NCBI RefSeq assembly: GCF_029910655.1
Contig: NZ_CP123897.1
Location: 2,035,547 to 2,099,546 of the forward strand
Source of the DNA: Methylomonas sp. UP202
GTDB taxonomy: Bacteria; Pseudomonadota; Gammaproteobacteria; Methylococcales; Methylomonadaceae
DNA length: 64,000 bases
Reading direction: 5' to 3'
Shown: in pieces, positions 11,764-20,813 of the stretch
Layout of the letters: the number at the start of each line of letters is the position of its first letter
How positions within the stretch are numbered: position 1 is the stretch's first letter
The notes under the pieces: model-generated
The model's database searches: none
What the model saw: only the letters and a program-made list of their open reading frames with translations
Told to the model about the DNA's origin: nothing
Position numbers and translations under genes: made by a program

Positions 11764-13089
11764 ATGGCTTACAAGAAAAAACTTCCGTTAGACCCGGTTA
11801 CCGTTACCATCGAATCCTTGTCCCACGACGGCCGCGGCATCAGCCACGTCAACGGCAAGGTGGTGTTCATCGACGAAGCCTTGCCCGGTGAGAGCGTGGA
11901 CTTCGTCTATACCGACAGCCGCCGCGATTACGCCGAAGGCAAGGTCGTGAAACTGCACGACCGCAATCCGCACCGCGTCGATCCGGCCTGTCCGCACTTC
12001 GGCAGTTGCGGCGGCTGCAGCTTCCAGCATGTCGACGACGCCGAGCAGATTCATTTCAAGGAAGATTTGCTGCGCGAGCAGTTTCGCCGCATCGGTAAGG
12101 TCGAGATTCCGCAAATATGGGAAGCGCTGACCGGGCCGCATTGGGGCTACCGCACCAAGGCGCGTATGGGGGTGAAATGGGTCGCCAAAAAGGGCAGGGT
12201 GCTGGTCGGTTTTCGCGAGCGCCGCAATCCCTATCTGGCTGAAATCGATGCCTGCAAGGTGATGCACCCTATCGTCGGCGAAAAGCTGACCCTGCTCGGC
12301 GACATGATCGCCGGCCTGACCATCAAGGACAAGATTCCGCAAATCGAGGTCGCGATCGGCGACCACGAATGCGTGCTGGCGTTTCGGGTGTTGGAAGCGC
12401 CGACCGCCGAGGACAAGCAGCGGATGCGCGAATTTGCTCATCGCCACCAGATCAGCATTTGCCTGCAACCCAAGGGACCGGACAGCATCGTGCCGCTGGA
12501 CGGCGAGCCCGAGGTGATTCCAAGCTATGCCTTGCCGGAATACGGCGTCAAATTCAACTTTCGGCCGGCGATGTTCACCCAGGTCAATTACGACATCAAT
12601 CGGCAAATGATCGCCCGCGCGTTGGCCGCGCTGGAATTGACCAAGGCCGACCGGGTATTGGATTTGTTTTGCGGGCTGGGCAATTTCACGCTACCGCTGG
12701 CGACCCGCGCCGGTTACGTGGTCGGCATCGAAGGCGACACGCCGCTGGTCAATCATGCCCGCGAAAATGTCCGCTTGAACCGGCTGGACAATGTCGAATT
12801 TCACGTCGCCGATTTGACCAAGGACGTTCGGGATCAGCCCTGGAGCCAGCAAAAATTCACCAAGGTGTTGCTCGATCCGTCGCGGGCCGGCGCATCCGAG
12901 GTGTTGCACAACTTCAAGCATTGGCGGCCGGAACGCATCGTCTACGTGTCCTGCAATCCATCGACATTGGCGCGCGATGCCGGTATTCTGGTCAACGAAT
13001 TGGGTTACCAACTGGTCAAGGCGGGCGTGATGGATATGTTCCCGCAGACCGCCCACGTCGAGTCCATCGCATTATTCGTCAAACCATGA
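11764..13089 (+). CDS. rlmD: 23S rRNA (uracil-1939-C5)-methyltransferase
   Basis: Methylates U1939 of 23S rRNA using SAM; 441 residues. It has an N-terminal TRAM domain (about 10-65), then an iron-sulfur cluster with C76, C82 and C85 in 'CPHFGSCGGC' and a later cysteine in 'IDACKVMHP'. The SAM motif is 'VLDLFCGLGNFTLPLA', and the catalytic cysteine is in 'YVSCNPSTLARD'. The stop overlaps the start of the L,D-transpeptidase gene (ATGA). In many gammaproteobacteria rlmD precedes relA, but here it does not. Confidence 0.95.
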   Translation: MAYKKKLPLDPVTVTIESLSHDGRGISHVNGKVVFIDEALPGESVDFVYTDSRRDYAEGKVVKLHDRNPHRVDPACPHFGSCGGCSFQHVDDAEQIHFKEDLLREQFRRIGKVEIPQIWEALTGPHWGYRTKARMGVKWVAKKGRVLVGFRERRNPYLAEIDACKVMHPIVGEKLTLLGDMIAGLTIKDKIPQIEVAIGDHECVLAFRVLEAPTAEDKQRMREFAHRHQISICLQPKGPDSIVPLDGEPEVIPSYALPEYGVKFNFRPAMFTQVNYDINRQMIARALAALELTKADRVLDLFCGLGNFTLPLATRAGYVVGIEGDTPLVNHARENVRLNRLDNVEFHVADLTKDVRDQPWSQQKFTKVLLDPSRAGASEVLHNFKHWRPERIVYVSCNPSTLARDAGILVNELGYQLVKAGVMDMFPQTAHVESIALFVKP

Positions 13090-13574
13090 GTCCACATTGT
13101 TACATCGACGTATCGCTTGCCGACCAGCGTTTGCTGTTGATCGAAGACGACAGCGTGATGCGGGTGTTTGCGGTCTCCACCGCCAAGAATGGGCCCGGCG
13201 AGCTGAAAGGCAGCGAATGCACGCCGACCGGCTGGCACCGGATTCGCGCCAAAATCGGCGCCGAGGCCCCGGTCAACACCGTGTTCGTCGGCCGGCGACC
13301 GACCGGCGAAATCTATACGCCGGAACTGGCACTGACCCAACCCGAGCGCGACTGGATACTCAGCCGGATATTGTGGCTGGGCGGTCTGGAGCCGGGCAAG
13401 AACCGCTATGGCGAGGTCGATACCGCCTGGCGGTACATTTACATCCACGGCTGTCCGGACGAAGCGATGCAGGCGGTGCCGGCTTCGCACGGCTGCATCC
13501 GGATGCGCAATGCCGATATGATCGAATTGTTCGACATGGTGTCGCCCGGCTGCCGGGTGTTTATTCACGCCTGA
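13086..13574 (+). CDS. YkuD-type L,D-transpeptidase
   Basis: Predicted peptidoglycan L,D-transpeptidase of 162 residues. The catalytic motif is complete: 'YIHGC' then 'SHGCIRMRNADMIEL', with Cys in SHGC as nucleophile. The N-terminus (MSPHCYIDVSLADQRLLLIE) has no signal peptide or membrane helix, unusual for an enzyme that acts in the periplasm. The start is fixed by the ATGA overlap with rlmD. The next gene, truA, begins 10 bp downstream, so it sits in an RNA-modification operon. Confidence 0.85.
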   Translation: MSPHCYIDVSLADQRLLLIEDDSVMRVFAVSTAKNGPGELKGSECTPTGWHRIRAKIGAEAPVNTVFVGRRPTGEIYTPELALTQPERDWILSRILWLGGLEPGKNRYGEVDTAWRYIYIHGCPDEAMQAVPASHGCIRMRNADMIELFDMVSPGCRVFIHA

Positions 13575-13584
13575 GCGGCCGCGT

Positions 13585-14388
13585 GTGAGCCGCATCGTTC
13601 TCGGTGTCGAATACGACGGTAGCCGCTACGCCGGTTGGCAGATTCAGGCTGGTAAAGCCACCGTGCAAGGCGAGTTGGAACGGGCGCTGACCAACATCGC
13701 TGCCCAACCGGTGACGGTGTTGTGCGCCGGCCGCACCGACGCCGGCGTGCACGCCCTGGAGCAAGTCGTGCATTTCGATTGCCCGGTCGAGCGGGATTTG
13801 CGCGGCTGGGTGATGGGTGGCAACAGCCATCTGCCGGACGATATCCGCATCACCTGGGCCAAGCCGGCTGTCTATGATTTTCATGCCCGCTACAGCGCTA
13901 TCGCCCGTTTTTACCGCTATGTAATTCTTAACCGGGCGATGAAGTCGGCGTTGCTGCGCGACCAGGCGACCTGGTGTTATCAAACGCTCGACGCCGAGCG
14001 TATGCACCGCGCCGCCCAACATTTGCTCGGCGAGCACGATTTTTCGTCGTTCCGCGCCCAGAGCTGCCAGTCGGTCAGTCCCTATCGGCTGATGTATTTC
14101 ATCGACGTGGTTCGCGACGACGATAAAGTGGTCATCGACCTGTGCGCCAACGCGTTCTTGCACCACATGGTCCGTAACATCGCCGGCGTGCTGATCGACA
14201 TCGGCAGCGGCAAACAGCCCGAGGATTGGACCTTGCATTTGCTGGGCATCAAGGACCGCGCCCAAGCCGCGAGCACCGCGCCGCCGCACGGTCTACACCT
14301 GGGTGGCGTGTTTTATCCAGAGCGCTACGGCGTTCCCGCTCATTCTGTCTTCTCGAAGTTGCCTAAAGACGCCAAACGTTTTGATTGA
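13585..14388 (+). CDS. truA: tRNA pseudouridine(38-40) synthase
   Basis: Converts U38-U40 of tRNA anticodon arms to pseudouridine; 267 residues. The catalytic aspartate D52 lies in 'CAGRTDAGVHALEQ'. The family opening 'GVEYDGSRYAGWQIQ' and the C-terminal 'NAFLHHMVRNIAG' are present. The start is GTG at 13585, 10 bp after the transpeptidase stop. It is likely the last gene of the rlmD operon. Confidence 0.94.
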   Translation: MSRIVLGVEYDGSRYAGWQIQAGKATVQGELERALTNIAAQPVTVLCAGRTDAGVHALEQVVHFDCPVERDLRGWVMGGNSHLPDDIRITWAKPAVYDFHARYSAIARFYRYVILNRAMKSALLRDQATWCYQTLDAERMHRAAQHLLGEHDFSSFRAQSCQSVSPYRLMYFIDVVRDDDKVVIDLCANAFLHHMVRNIAGVLIDIGSGKQPEDWTLHLLGIKDRAQAASTAPPHGLHLGGVFYPERYGVPAHSVFSKLPKDAKRFD

Positions 14389-14887
14389 CGGCGCCAGTTG
14401 TTACTCAGCTTTACTTGATGCTTCTGTAGATTAGGTTTTTTTGGCGTTTTGAGTTTGCTTCGGCTTGGTCCGAACGGATTAGATTCTCTCTCGGAAGGTC
14501 GTCGTAAAACCCTATTTTTTCGACTGTCTTTCATAAACCGGCCGTGTTTTCCGTGACCAACCGAAATCCGTGGCAGTTGGCGGGCAAATGCCAACCGTCG
14601 AATATTCGCACGTGTGTGTCGGCAATCCAGTAAAACCTGATCAAGAGGCAGCGGCATCTCGGTGCCTGGATAAGCGTATTGCCCTAATTCTGCCTACGTT
14701 AGCCAGAGCCGTACCGCCGTCTTATCCCGTTTGAGTTCCTCGCTAACCCGACCCATAGCTGACGATGGCCTACATGACGCGTTTGGCAGTACTTGTCATG
14801 CCATCGCTGGCTGATACCTCGTGCTGCAAATCTGTGATAGACCTCAATAAAATCCTCATTTATTTGATTTCCATCAAAAAAACGGAA
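14389..14887. other. Intergenic region upstream of the sigma-54 promoter
   Basis: About 500 bp without a supported gene. An interrupted inverted repeat (CGATGGC...ATGAC near 14763-14780 against GTCAT..GCCATCG near 14797-14811) lies 80-130 bp upstream of the -24/-12 promoter. That is a reasonable place for an activator site, but the match is imperfect. Confidence 0.4.
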
Positions 14888-14906
14888 TTGGCACGGAAAA
14901 CGCTTT
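14888..14906 (+). promoter_or_regulatory. Sigma-54 (RpoN) -24/-12 promoter
   Basis: TTGGCACGGAAAACGCTTT matches the consensus TGGCAC-N5-TTGCW, with the invariant GG at 14890-14891 and GC at 14902-14903 exactly 10 nt apart. It lies about 80 bp upstream of the sorted surface-protein pair. RpoN-dependent control with a dedicated two-component pair is established for PEP-CTERM genes in some betaproteobacteria, so the context fits. Confidence 0.7.
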
Positions 14907-14984
14907 ATTCCAGAAAAGACAGATGGTGTGGCTTCAATCTGCTTTGTCAGTCAACTCAACCAACTTAGGGGAATTACATTGAAC

Positions 14985-15647
14985 ATGTCAAAATCCAAAT
15001 TCGGCTATTTCACCGCCATTTTGTTGTTGTCCGCAGCTATGCACAATGCATCGGCGGCAACGCTAATCGATAACTTTACCGACTTTCAAGTTGCCGAAAA
15101 CGGCACCGACGGGCCGCTGCCGATATTTGGTACCGATTTGGTTAACGCTTACAGAACCTTGACTGCGGAAGCAAACCCCACCGACGCCGATACCGAAGTT
15201 GCGGTGGAAAGCGGGATGCTGACGATCAGCAACAGCACCGATTCCAACGGTACCGCAAGCATTTTATATAGCTTCGATCCGATTAACTTGATGTCGGTCG
15301 CCGACGCGCTGCTATTGAATATCGGCTTTATCGATTTGAGCTTTGAAATTCAAGTGATCGCAAACGGTTTGTCTGTGTTCGATTTTCACAATTTTGGCGG
15401 TACCGGTCAGCACGCCATTGCTTTTTCAGACTTCACCAACCCTTCCAGTTTCGGCAACCTGAGCAGCTTGCAGTTGAATTTTCGCGGCGTTGAAGCTTGG
15501 GACGCACAGATCGATTTGATGGCGGCCAATCGCACCGGCACGCAAACCAACACGGTTCCCGAGCCGACCACATGGGCACTGTTGATTATCGGCATGTTTT
15601 ATTTGCGTCAAATGTCGGTAAAACCTGCGCTGTCCAAATTGTCTTGA
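14985..15647 (+). CDS. PEP-CTERM sorted exported protein
   Basis: Secreted protein of 220 residues with no enzymatic motif. It has a signal peptide (KSKFGYFTAILLLSAAMHNASA, cleavage near ASA/ATL), a beta-rich body, and a classical sorting tail: 'VPEPTTWALLIIGMF', then a hydrophobic helix and basic residues. The tail predicts exosortase processing at the cell envelope. A TTG at 14979 with better spacing from AGGGG could add two residues. The neighbouring gene at 15688 is a paralogue ('IDNF' start, 'NPS.F.N.SSL.LNF' block). The pair lies behind a sigma-54 promoter. Confidence 0.8.
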   Translation: MSKSKFGYFTAILLLSAAMHNASAATLIDNFTDFQVAENGTDGPLPIFGTDLVNAYRTLTAEANPTDADTEVAVESGMLTISNSTDSNGTASILYSFDPINLMSVADALLLNIGFIDLSFEIQVIANGLSVFDFHNFGGTGQHAIAFSDFTNPSSFGNLSSLQLNFRGVEAWDAQIDLMAANRTGTQTNTVPEPTTWALLIIGMFYLRQMSVKPALSKLS

Positions 15648-15687
15648 AGCTTTATCAACGAATTCGAATCTATCAGAGGAATCCAAC

Positions 15688-16419
15688 ATGCGTAACCATT
15701 TTCCATTGAAACTACTGAGCTCGCTGCTGTTTTCAGGCTTGCTCTCGATTGCGGGTCATGCTGACGCCAGTAACCTGACCATCGATAATTTCAACCAACT
15801 ACAAAATGTGACGGACCGCGGCAATGGAAGGCCGGGAGAAGTCTATGTACCGGGTGCCACGAGCAACAGCATCGCTGAAATTTCCGGCAGCGATTTGGCG
15901 CACGTATCCAGGACCTTTTCCGCGACAGCTACCGAAGGACGTTATGCGAATAAGGAAGAGATTCAATCCGGCGCCGGCGCTTTGAAAATCTCCAATTCCG
16001 CTGGTTCCGCCGGTGCCGCGTCGATTTTATGGACGTTTGATCCTACGAACTTCACGTTATACGGCAGTGCGATATTGTTAGAAGTTCTGACCATCGATCT
16101 GGACGTAAATATTGAAATGGTCGTTAACGATATCGCCGTGGCGGGCAGCAAAACGGTTAGTCAAACCGAAGATTTCTGGTTCGATTTCAATCAGTTTTCC
16201 AATCCCAGCGTGTTTTCAAACGTCTCCAGTTTACGTTTGAATTTTACCGGCCCGCAGGCTTGGGATGGTCAATTTCGCTTGTTGACAGCTGGTACTCCGA
16301 CTCAACCTGACATTATCGGTTCGGTACCGCTGCCGCCCAGCTTTGTAATGATGGGAACGGTACTGTTCGGCTTCCTAGGGGCCGGTAGACTGCGCAAGGC
16401 AACGGCTTCGTCGATCTAG
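15688..16419 (+). CDS. VPLP-type sorted exported protein, paralogue of the preceding gene
   Basis: 243 residues: a signal peptide (FPLKLLSSLLFSGLLSIAGH then ADA), a body aligned with the upstream protein ('LTIDNFNQLQN', 'NPSVFSNVSSLRLNFTGPQA'), and a C-terminal anchor 'SVPLPPSFVMMGTVLFGFLG' followed by RLRK. The VPLP tail differs from the VPEP tail of its partner, so the duplicates may be handled by different exosortases. It starts 40 bp after the previous stop with AGAGGA as ribosome binding site, and is probably cotranscribed. Confidence 0.78.
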   Translation: MRNHFPLKLLSSLLFSGLLSIAGHADASNLTIDNFNQLQNVTDRGNGRPGEVYVPGATSNSIAEISGSDLAHVSRTFSATATEGRYANKEEIQSGAGALKISNSAGSAGAASILWTFDPTNFTLYGSAILLEVLTIDLDVNIEMVVNDIAVAGSKTVSQTEDFWFDFNQFSNPSVFSNVSSLRLNFTGPQAWDGQFRLLTAGTPTQPDIIGSVPLPPSFVMMGTVLFGFLGAGRLRKATASSI

Positions 16420-17152
16420 CGAGGCCACGTAATTGCGAACGCCCCTCCTTGCTGAAGTCCGCTGGCGAGGAGAGGCGATAGCGAAGATGGACCAAGTAGG
16501 GGCGGGCAGGTTTTTGACGGAAGCGCCGCATTAGGGATCGAGTTTCCCAGCGACGCTCGGATCGTCGGACTTATCCTCAGCCTGACCAGTGGCTAGCAAC
16601 TGGGACATGCGACTACCGAACTCTATTTACCTCTTCCGAACCCGGCTCAATTTTTCAATCGATTCTCCCTGCAAACCAAGGCAAATCCCATTGCCGATTG
16701 AAGGTCCCCGCCGGTCAGCCCGTTTCGAAACCGCGATTCGCCGGAGCTCTAATATTAACTCGCCGCTTCTTCGATAAAATCGCTGGCTTCGATCCCGGTT
16801 CAAGGGTTTTCTACCTCGGAACTAACCCAAGCGGATACCGGAGCCGAATCGACAAATTCGGTTTTTAGCAATCCGTATTAATCCTTCGTGGCTCTTCGCG
16901 CCGGAAGGGGGCCCCGCTCAGCATGGCTGCTTCCGGCAAGCTCTTGTGGCAAACTTCCTGTTGTGAACATCGTTAGTCTGAGTAATTGCTATCGATTGAG
17001 GCTGAAGAGGGCTCATTACGTTATCTCTTTTTCTCCGAAGCAAAAGCCCTGTAATGAACATGATTGGATTGATCGTCATCGTTTGCTAGTGCGGGACCTA
17101 GGCTTTTCCGGTAACGTAAAGGCCACTGTCAAAGAGTTTCCATGGGAGAGTT
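16420..17152. other. Long intergenic region
   Basis: About 730 bp with no supported protein gene. A hairpin with T-tract (16844-16866) lies inside it with no coding region directly upstream. The remainder shows no recognisable repeat, tRNA or insertion element. Confidence 0.5.
16844..16866 (+). terminator. Rho-independent-type terminator far from any gene
   Basis: CCGAAT-CGACAA-ATTCGG followed by TTTTT. It is 425 bp after the last plus-strand stop, so it may end a long 3' UTR or a small RNA. Confidence 0.45.
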
Positions 17153-18598
17153 TTGTTGACTGGCCGCCTCAATTCCGAAAATACAGCTCACGATTCGGCT
17201 ATCGCGCCAAATTGGGCGGGTGGTAGCCAAGATCGCGGCAAAGCCGAACTATTGCAGCCCGGTCTTGGAGTGTTGCATTTGTTGGCTCTGGGTGTCGGTG
17301 CCATTGTCGGTACCGGGATTTTGACGTTAATCGGTGTCGGCGTCGCCAAGGCTGGGCCGGCGGTTATTGTCGCCTTCGGATTCGCAGGTCTGGTTTGCGC
17401 TTGCGCGGCGCTGGCTTACGCGGAAATGGCGACCGCAATTCCCAAGGCTGGTGGCGCTTATACTTACACGAGGGTTGTGATCGGTGAGACCGCCGGCTGG
17501 TTTGTGGGTTGGTGTCTGATTCTGGAATATTCGTTGGTGGTTAGCGCGGTTGCTGTGGGCTGGTCGGGTTACGCCGCGCCGATTTTGCAGGACTGGCTGG
17601 GGATTTCGACGACTTGGTTGGTCGCTCCGGCGCGGGGCGGAATCGTCAACTTGCCTGCCGTCGCAATCATTGGGGCGGTTGCGGGCTTGTTGACGCTGGG
17701 CACCAAGGAAAGCGCGACCTGCAACGCGTGGTTGGTAGTGTTAAAAATCGGCGCCTTGCTGATGTTTGTAGCGCTGGCCGCCCGAGGTTTCGATGCGAGC
17801 CATTTGCAGCCGTTCATGCCTTACGGCTTCGCGAAAACGGTCGGCGCGGACGGTGTCGAACGCGGCGTTATGGTGGCGGCCGCGATTATTTTCTTCGCGT
17901 TTTACGGTTTCGATGCCATAGCGACCGCCGCAGAGGAAGCACGCCGTCCCGATCGTGATTTGGCGGTCGGCATCATCGGCTCGATGCTGATCTGCGTGGC
18001 GATCTATATCGCGGTGGCGTTGGCCGCGTTGGGCGCGCTGGACTATCGCCGGTTTGCCGACAGTGTTGAACCCTTGGCGTTGGTGCTGCGCGAGTTGGGT
18101 GCGCCGCTGGCCGCGAAATGCTTGGGATTTACGGCGGTGGCGGCGCTGCCTACCGTGATTTTGGCTTTCTTTTACGGCCAAAGCCGGATTTTCTTTGCAA
18201 TGGCCCGCGACGGACTATTACCGAACAGCTTGGCACGAGTATCTCGACGCGGTAGCCCGGTGCGTACGACTTGGTTTACCGCCGCGCTGGTTGGCGGCGT
18301 GGCTGGTGTTTTTCCGCTGGCGGACATTGCGGCATTGGCTAATGCCGGAACATTGTTGGCTTTCGCCGCAGTCGCGCTGTGCATGCTGGTTGCACGCCAC
18401 CGCGCACCGGATGCCGTTCGCAAGTTCAGCGCGCCGTGGCCGTGGTTGACTGGAACCATCGCGATACTTGGATGCGGCTACTTGTTCGTCAGTTTGCCGA
18501 CCAAAACGCAAACCGGTTTTTTTATTTGGAACGGATTCGGTTTACTGGTCTATGCGGTTTTTCATCGGCCCAGTTGCCTTAAATTTGGCAGGCGTTGA
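17153..18598 (+). CDS. APC-family amino acid permease (CAT-like)
   Basis: Inner-membrane amino acid transporter, up to 481 residues with about 12-13 helices. The first helix carries the APC substrate-binding loop 'GVGAIVGTGILTLIG'. 'YAEMATAIPKAGGAYTYTRVV' and 'FYGFDAIATAAEEARRP' are typical of the cationic amino acid transporter subgroup. The start is TTG at 17153 (or 17156) behind GGGAGAG. The N-terminal 30 residues are poorly conserved in appearance. It stands alone; the substrate cannot be read from the sequence. Confidence 0.85.
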   Translation: MLTGRLNSENTAHDSAIAPNWAGGSQDRGKAELLQPGLGVLHLLALGVGAIVGTGILTLIGVGVAKAGPAVIVAFGFAGLVCACAALAYAEMATAIPKAGGAYTYTRVVIGETAGWFVGWCLILEYSLVVSAVAVGWSGYAAPILQDWLGISTTWLVAPARGGIVNLPAVAIIGAVAGLLTLGTKESATCNAWLVVLKIGALLMFVALAARGFDASHLQPFMPYGFAKTVGADGVERGVMVAAAIIFFAFYGFDAIATAAEEARRPDRDLAVGIIGSMLICVAIYIAVALAALGALDYRRFADSVEPLALVLRELGAPLAAKCLGFTAVAALPTVILAFFYGQSRIFFAMARDGLLPNSLARVSRRGSPVRTTWFTAALVGGVAGVFPLADIAALANAGTLLAFAAVALCMLVARHRAPDAVRKFSAPWPWLTGTIAILGCGYLFVSLPTKTQTGFFIWNGFGLLVYAVFHRPSCLKFGRR

Positions 18599-18701
18599 TC
18601 GGCGAATTCGCAAGTTCGCTCACGGGGTGCCCCTAAATAACGGCCTTGCATTTGGCTGGGTCACGGTATAATGCTTTTTTGTTTCCTTTCTTCCGAAAGC
18701 A

Positions 18702-20366
18702 ATGGCGCAATACATATTTTCGATGAATCGGGTCGGCAAAATCGTGCCGCCGAAAAAGTACATCCTCAAGGACATCTCGTTATCGTTCTTTCCGGGCGCT
18801 AAAATCGGCGTCTTGGGTTTAAACGGTTCGGGTAAATCGACGCTGCTACGTATCATGGCCGGCGTCGATAAGGAAATCGAAGGCGAGGCGATTCCGCTGA
18901 AAGGCATCAACATCGGCTACTTGCCGCAAGAGCCGCAGCTCGATCCTAGCAAAACCGTGCGCGGCAACATTGAGGAAGCCGTGCAACACATCAAGGACGC
19001 TCTGGCCAAACTGGACGCGGTCTATGCCGCCTACGCCGATCCGGAAGCCGATTTCGACAAGTTGGCGGCCGAACAAGCGCATCTGGAAGACGTGATTAAT
19101 GCTTGTGACGGTCACAATCTGGACCGGACCCTAGAAATTGCCGCCGATGCCTTGCGTTTGCCGGATTGGGAGGCTGACGTCAATAAATTGTCAGGCGGCG
19201 AGAAGCGTCGGGTGGCTTTATGCCGGCTGTTGCTGTCCAAACCCGACATGCTTTTGCTCGACGAGCCGACCAACCATTTGGATGCCGAGTCGGTTGCGTG
19301 GCTGGAGCGCTTCCTGCACGATTATACCGGCACCGTGGTAGCGGTAACTCACGACCGTTATTTCCTCGATAACGTTGCCGGCTGGATTTTGGAGCTGGAT
19401 CGCGGTATGGGCATTCCTTGGGAAGGCAACTATTCATCGTGGCTGGAACAAAAGGAAAAGCGCCTGGAGCTTGAGGATAAACAGGAGTCTTCACGCCAGA
19501 AAGCGATGAAGGCCGAGCTGGAATGGGTGCGTTCCAATCCCAAGGGTCGTCACGCCAAGAGCAAGGCGAGGTTGGCGCGTTTTGAGGAATTGTCGTCGGT
19601 CGAGGTGCAAAAACGCAACGAGACTCAGGAGATCTATATTCCACCCGGACCGCGCCTGGGCGATGTAGTCATCGAAGCTGAAAATGTCGGTAAGGGTTTC
19701 GGCGATCGTTTGCTGATCAACGATTTGAGTTTCAAGTTACCGCCGGGCGGTATTGTCGGCATCATCGGTCCGAACGGGGCCGGTAAGACCACGTTGTTCA
19801 GAATGATGGCGGGTTTTGAAAAGCCCGATTCCGGTACGTTTACGATTGGACAGACCGTTCAGCTGTCGTACGTCGAACAGTTTCGCGATAACATGGACGA
19901 TAACAAAACGGTTTGGCAGGAGATTTCCGACGGTCTGGACATGATCACCGTCGGCAAGTACGAAACGCCGTCTCGGGCCTATTGCGGGCGCTTTAATTTC
20001 AAGGGCGCCGATCAACAAAAACGTATCGGCGATCTGTCCGGCGGCGAACGCAACCGGGTGCATTTGGCCAAGTTGCTGAAAAGCGGCGGCAACGTATTGC
20101 TGCTTGACGAGCCGACCAACGATCTGGATGTCGAAACCTTGCGGGCGCTGGAGGAGGCCTTGTTGGCTTTCCCTGGCTGCGCGGTAGTGATCTCGCACGA
20201 TCGCTGGTTTCTGGATCGCGTCGCGACCCATATGCTGGCATTCGAGGGCGACAGCGAGGTGGTTTGGTTCGAGGGTAACTACGCCGACTACGAGGCCGAC
20301 CGCCATCGTCGTCTGGGTATCGACGCCGATACGCCGCATAGGATCAAATACAAAAAAATCGGCTAA
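18702..20366 (+). CDS. ettA: Energy-dependent translational throttle protein EttA
   Basis: Soluble ABC-F ATPase that binds the ribosomal E site and gates the first elongation step according to ATP/ADP ratio; 554 residues. It has two ABC domains: Walker A '[12 protein letters not shown]' near residue 39 and '[12 protein letters not shown]', with signatures '[12 protein letters not shown]' and '[12 protein letters not shown]'. The interdomain linker (about 245-310) is charged ([16 protein letters not shown]), and the opening '[19 protein letters not shown]' is EttA-specific. Monocistronic by appearance. Confidence 0.95.
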   Translation: MAQYIFSMNRVGKIVPPKKYILKDISLSFFPGAKIGVLGLNGSGKSTLLRIMAGVDKEIEGEAIPLKGINIGYLPQEPQLDPSKTVRGNIEEAVQHIKDALAKLDAVYAAYADPEADFDKLAAEQAHLEDVINACDGHNLDRTLEIAADALRLPDWEADVNKLSGGEKRRVALCRLLLSKPDMLLLDEPTNHLDAESVAWLERFLHDYTGTVVAVTHDRYFLDNVAGWILELDRGMGIPWEGNYSSWLEQKEKRLELEDKQESSRQKAMKAELEWVRSNPKGRHAKSKARLARFEELSSVEVQKRNETQEIYIPPGPRLGDVVIEAENVGKGFGDRLLINDLSFKLPPGGIVGIIGPNGAGKTTLFRMMAGFEKPDSGTFTIGQTVQLSYVEQFRDNMDDNKTVWQEISDGLDMITVGKYETPSRAYCGRFNFKGADQQKRIGDLSGGERNRVHLAKLLKSGGNVLLLDEPTNDLDVETLRALEEALLAFPGCAVVISHDRWFLDRVATHMLAFEGDSEVVWFEGNYADYEADRHRRLGIDADTPHRIKYKKIG

Positions 20367-20559
20367 GCTGAACTTAAGCGTCCGTGCTTACTCTGATGGC
20401 GAGGGCGTGAGAGTTTACGTCCGAACAACTGGTTTTTTGATCCGGCTTGCGTTTAGGCCAGACCAGTTTAAATTTTATTCGCGCACCGCGTGTTGAAAAT
20501 CACGGAGGTAGCGGGTAATGTATTAATCAGTACACCGAACAATAATAAGGAGAAATAGG

Positions 20560-20802
20560 ATGTCGAAAGCACAAAACTTGCAGGATAATTTTTTGAATGC
20601 CCTGAGAAAAGAACACACTCCGGTGTCGATTTTCTTGGTTAATGGTATCAAGCTGCAAGGCCGTGTCGATTCTTTCGATCAATACGTGGTCATGCTTAAA
20701 AATACCGTGAATCAAATGGTTTATAAGCACGCCATATCCACCATCGTTCCCGGAAAAAACGTCAACATGCACCGCGAGCCGGAAGTTAGTGACGACAATT
20801 AA
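20560..20802 (+). CDS. hfq: RNA chaperone Hfq
   Basis: Hexameric Sm-like protein pairing small RNAs with mRNAs; 80 residues. The Sm1 motif region is '[20 protein letters not shown]' and the Sm2 motif is '[10 protein letters not shown]'. The short acidic C-terminus after residue 70 is typical of compact Hfq proteins. The ATG has AAGGAG nine bases upstream. It heads the hfq-hflX-hflK-hflC cluster; hflX follows after 11 bp. Confidence 0.97.
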   Translation: MSKAQNLQDNFLNALRKEHTPVSIFLVNGIKLQGRVDSFDQYVVMLKNTVNQMVYKHAISTIVPGKNVNMHREPEVSDDN

Positions 20803-20813
20803 GGGGTGTTTTT

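Noticed and set aside
11788..12606. Long open frame antisense to rlmD
   Set aside because: rlmD on the other strand carries all family motifs; long antisense frames are common in GC-rich genes.
12369..13085. N-terminal extension of the L,D-transpeptidase through rlmD
   Set aside because: This part is an Arg-rich shadow of rlmD in another frame. The real start is the ATGA overlap at 13086.
14340..14657. 105-codon minus-strand frame after truA
   Set aside because: Arg/Lys/Asn-rich without signal, family or ribosome binding site; it overlaps the end of truA.
16770..16815. tRNA-like TTCGATCCCGGTTCAAG string
   Set aside because: No acceptor stem or cloverleaf could be formed around it.
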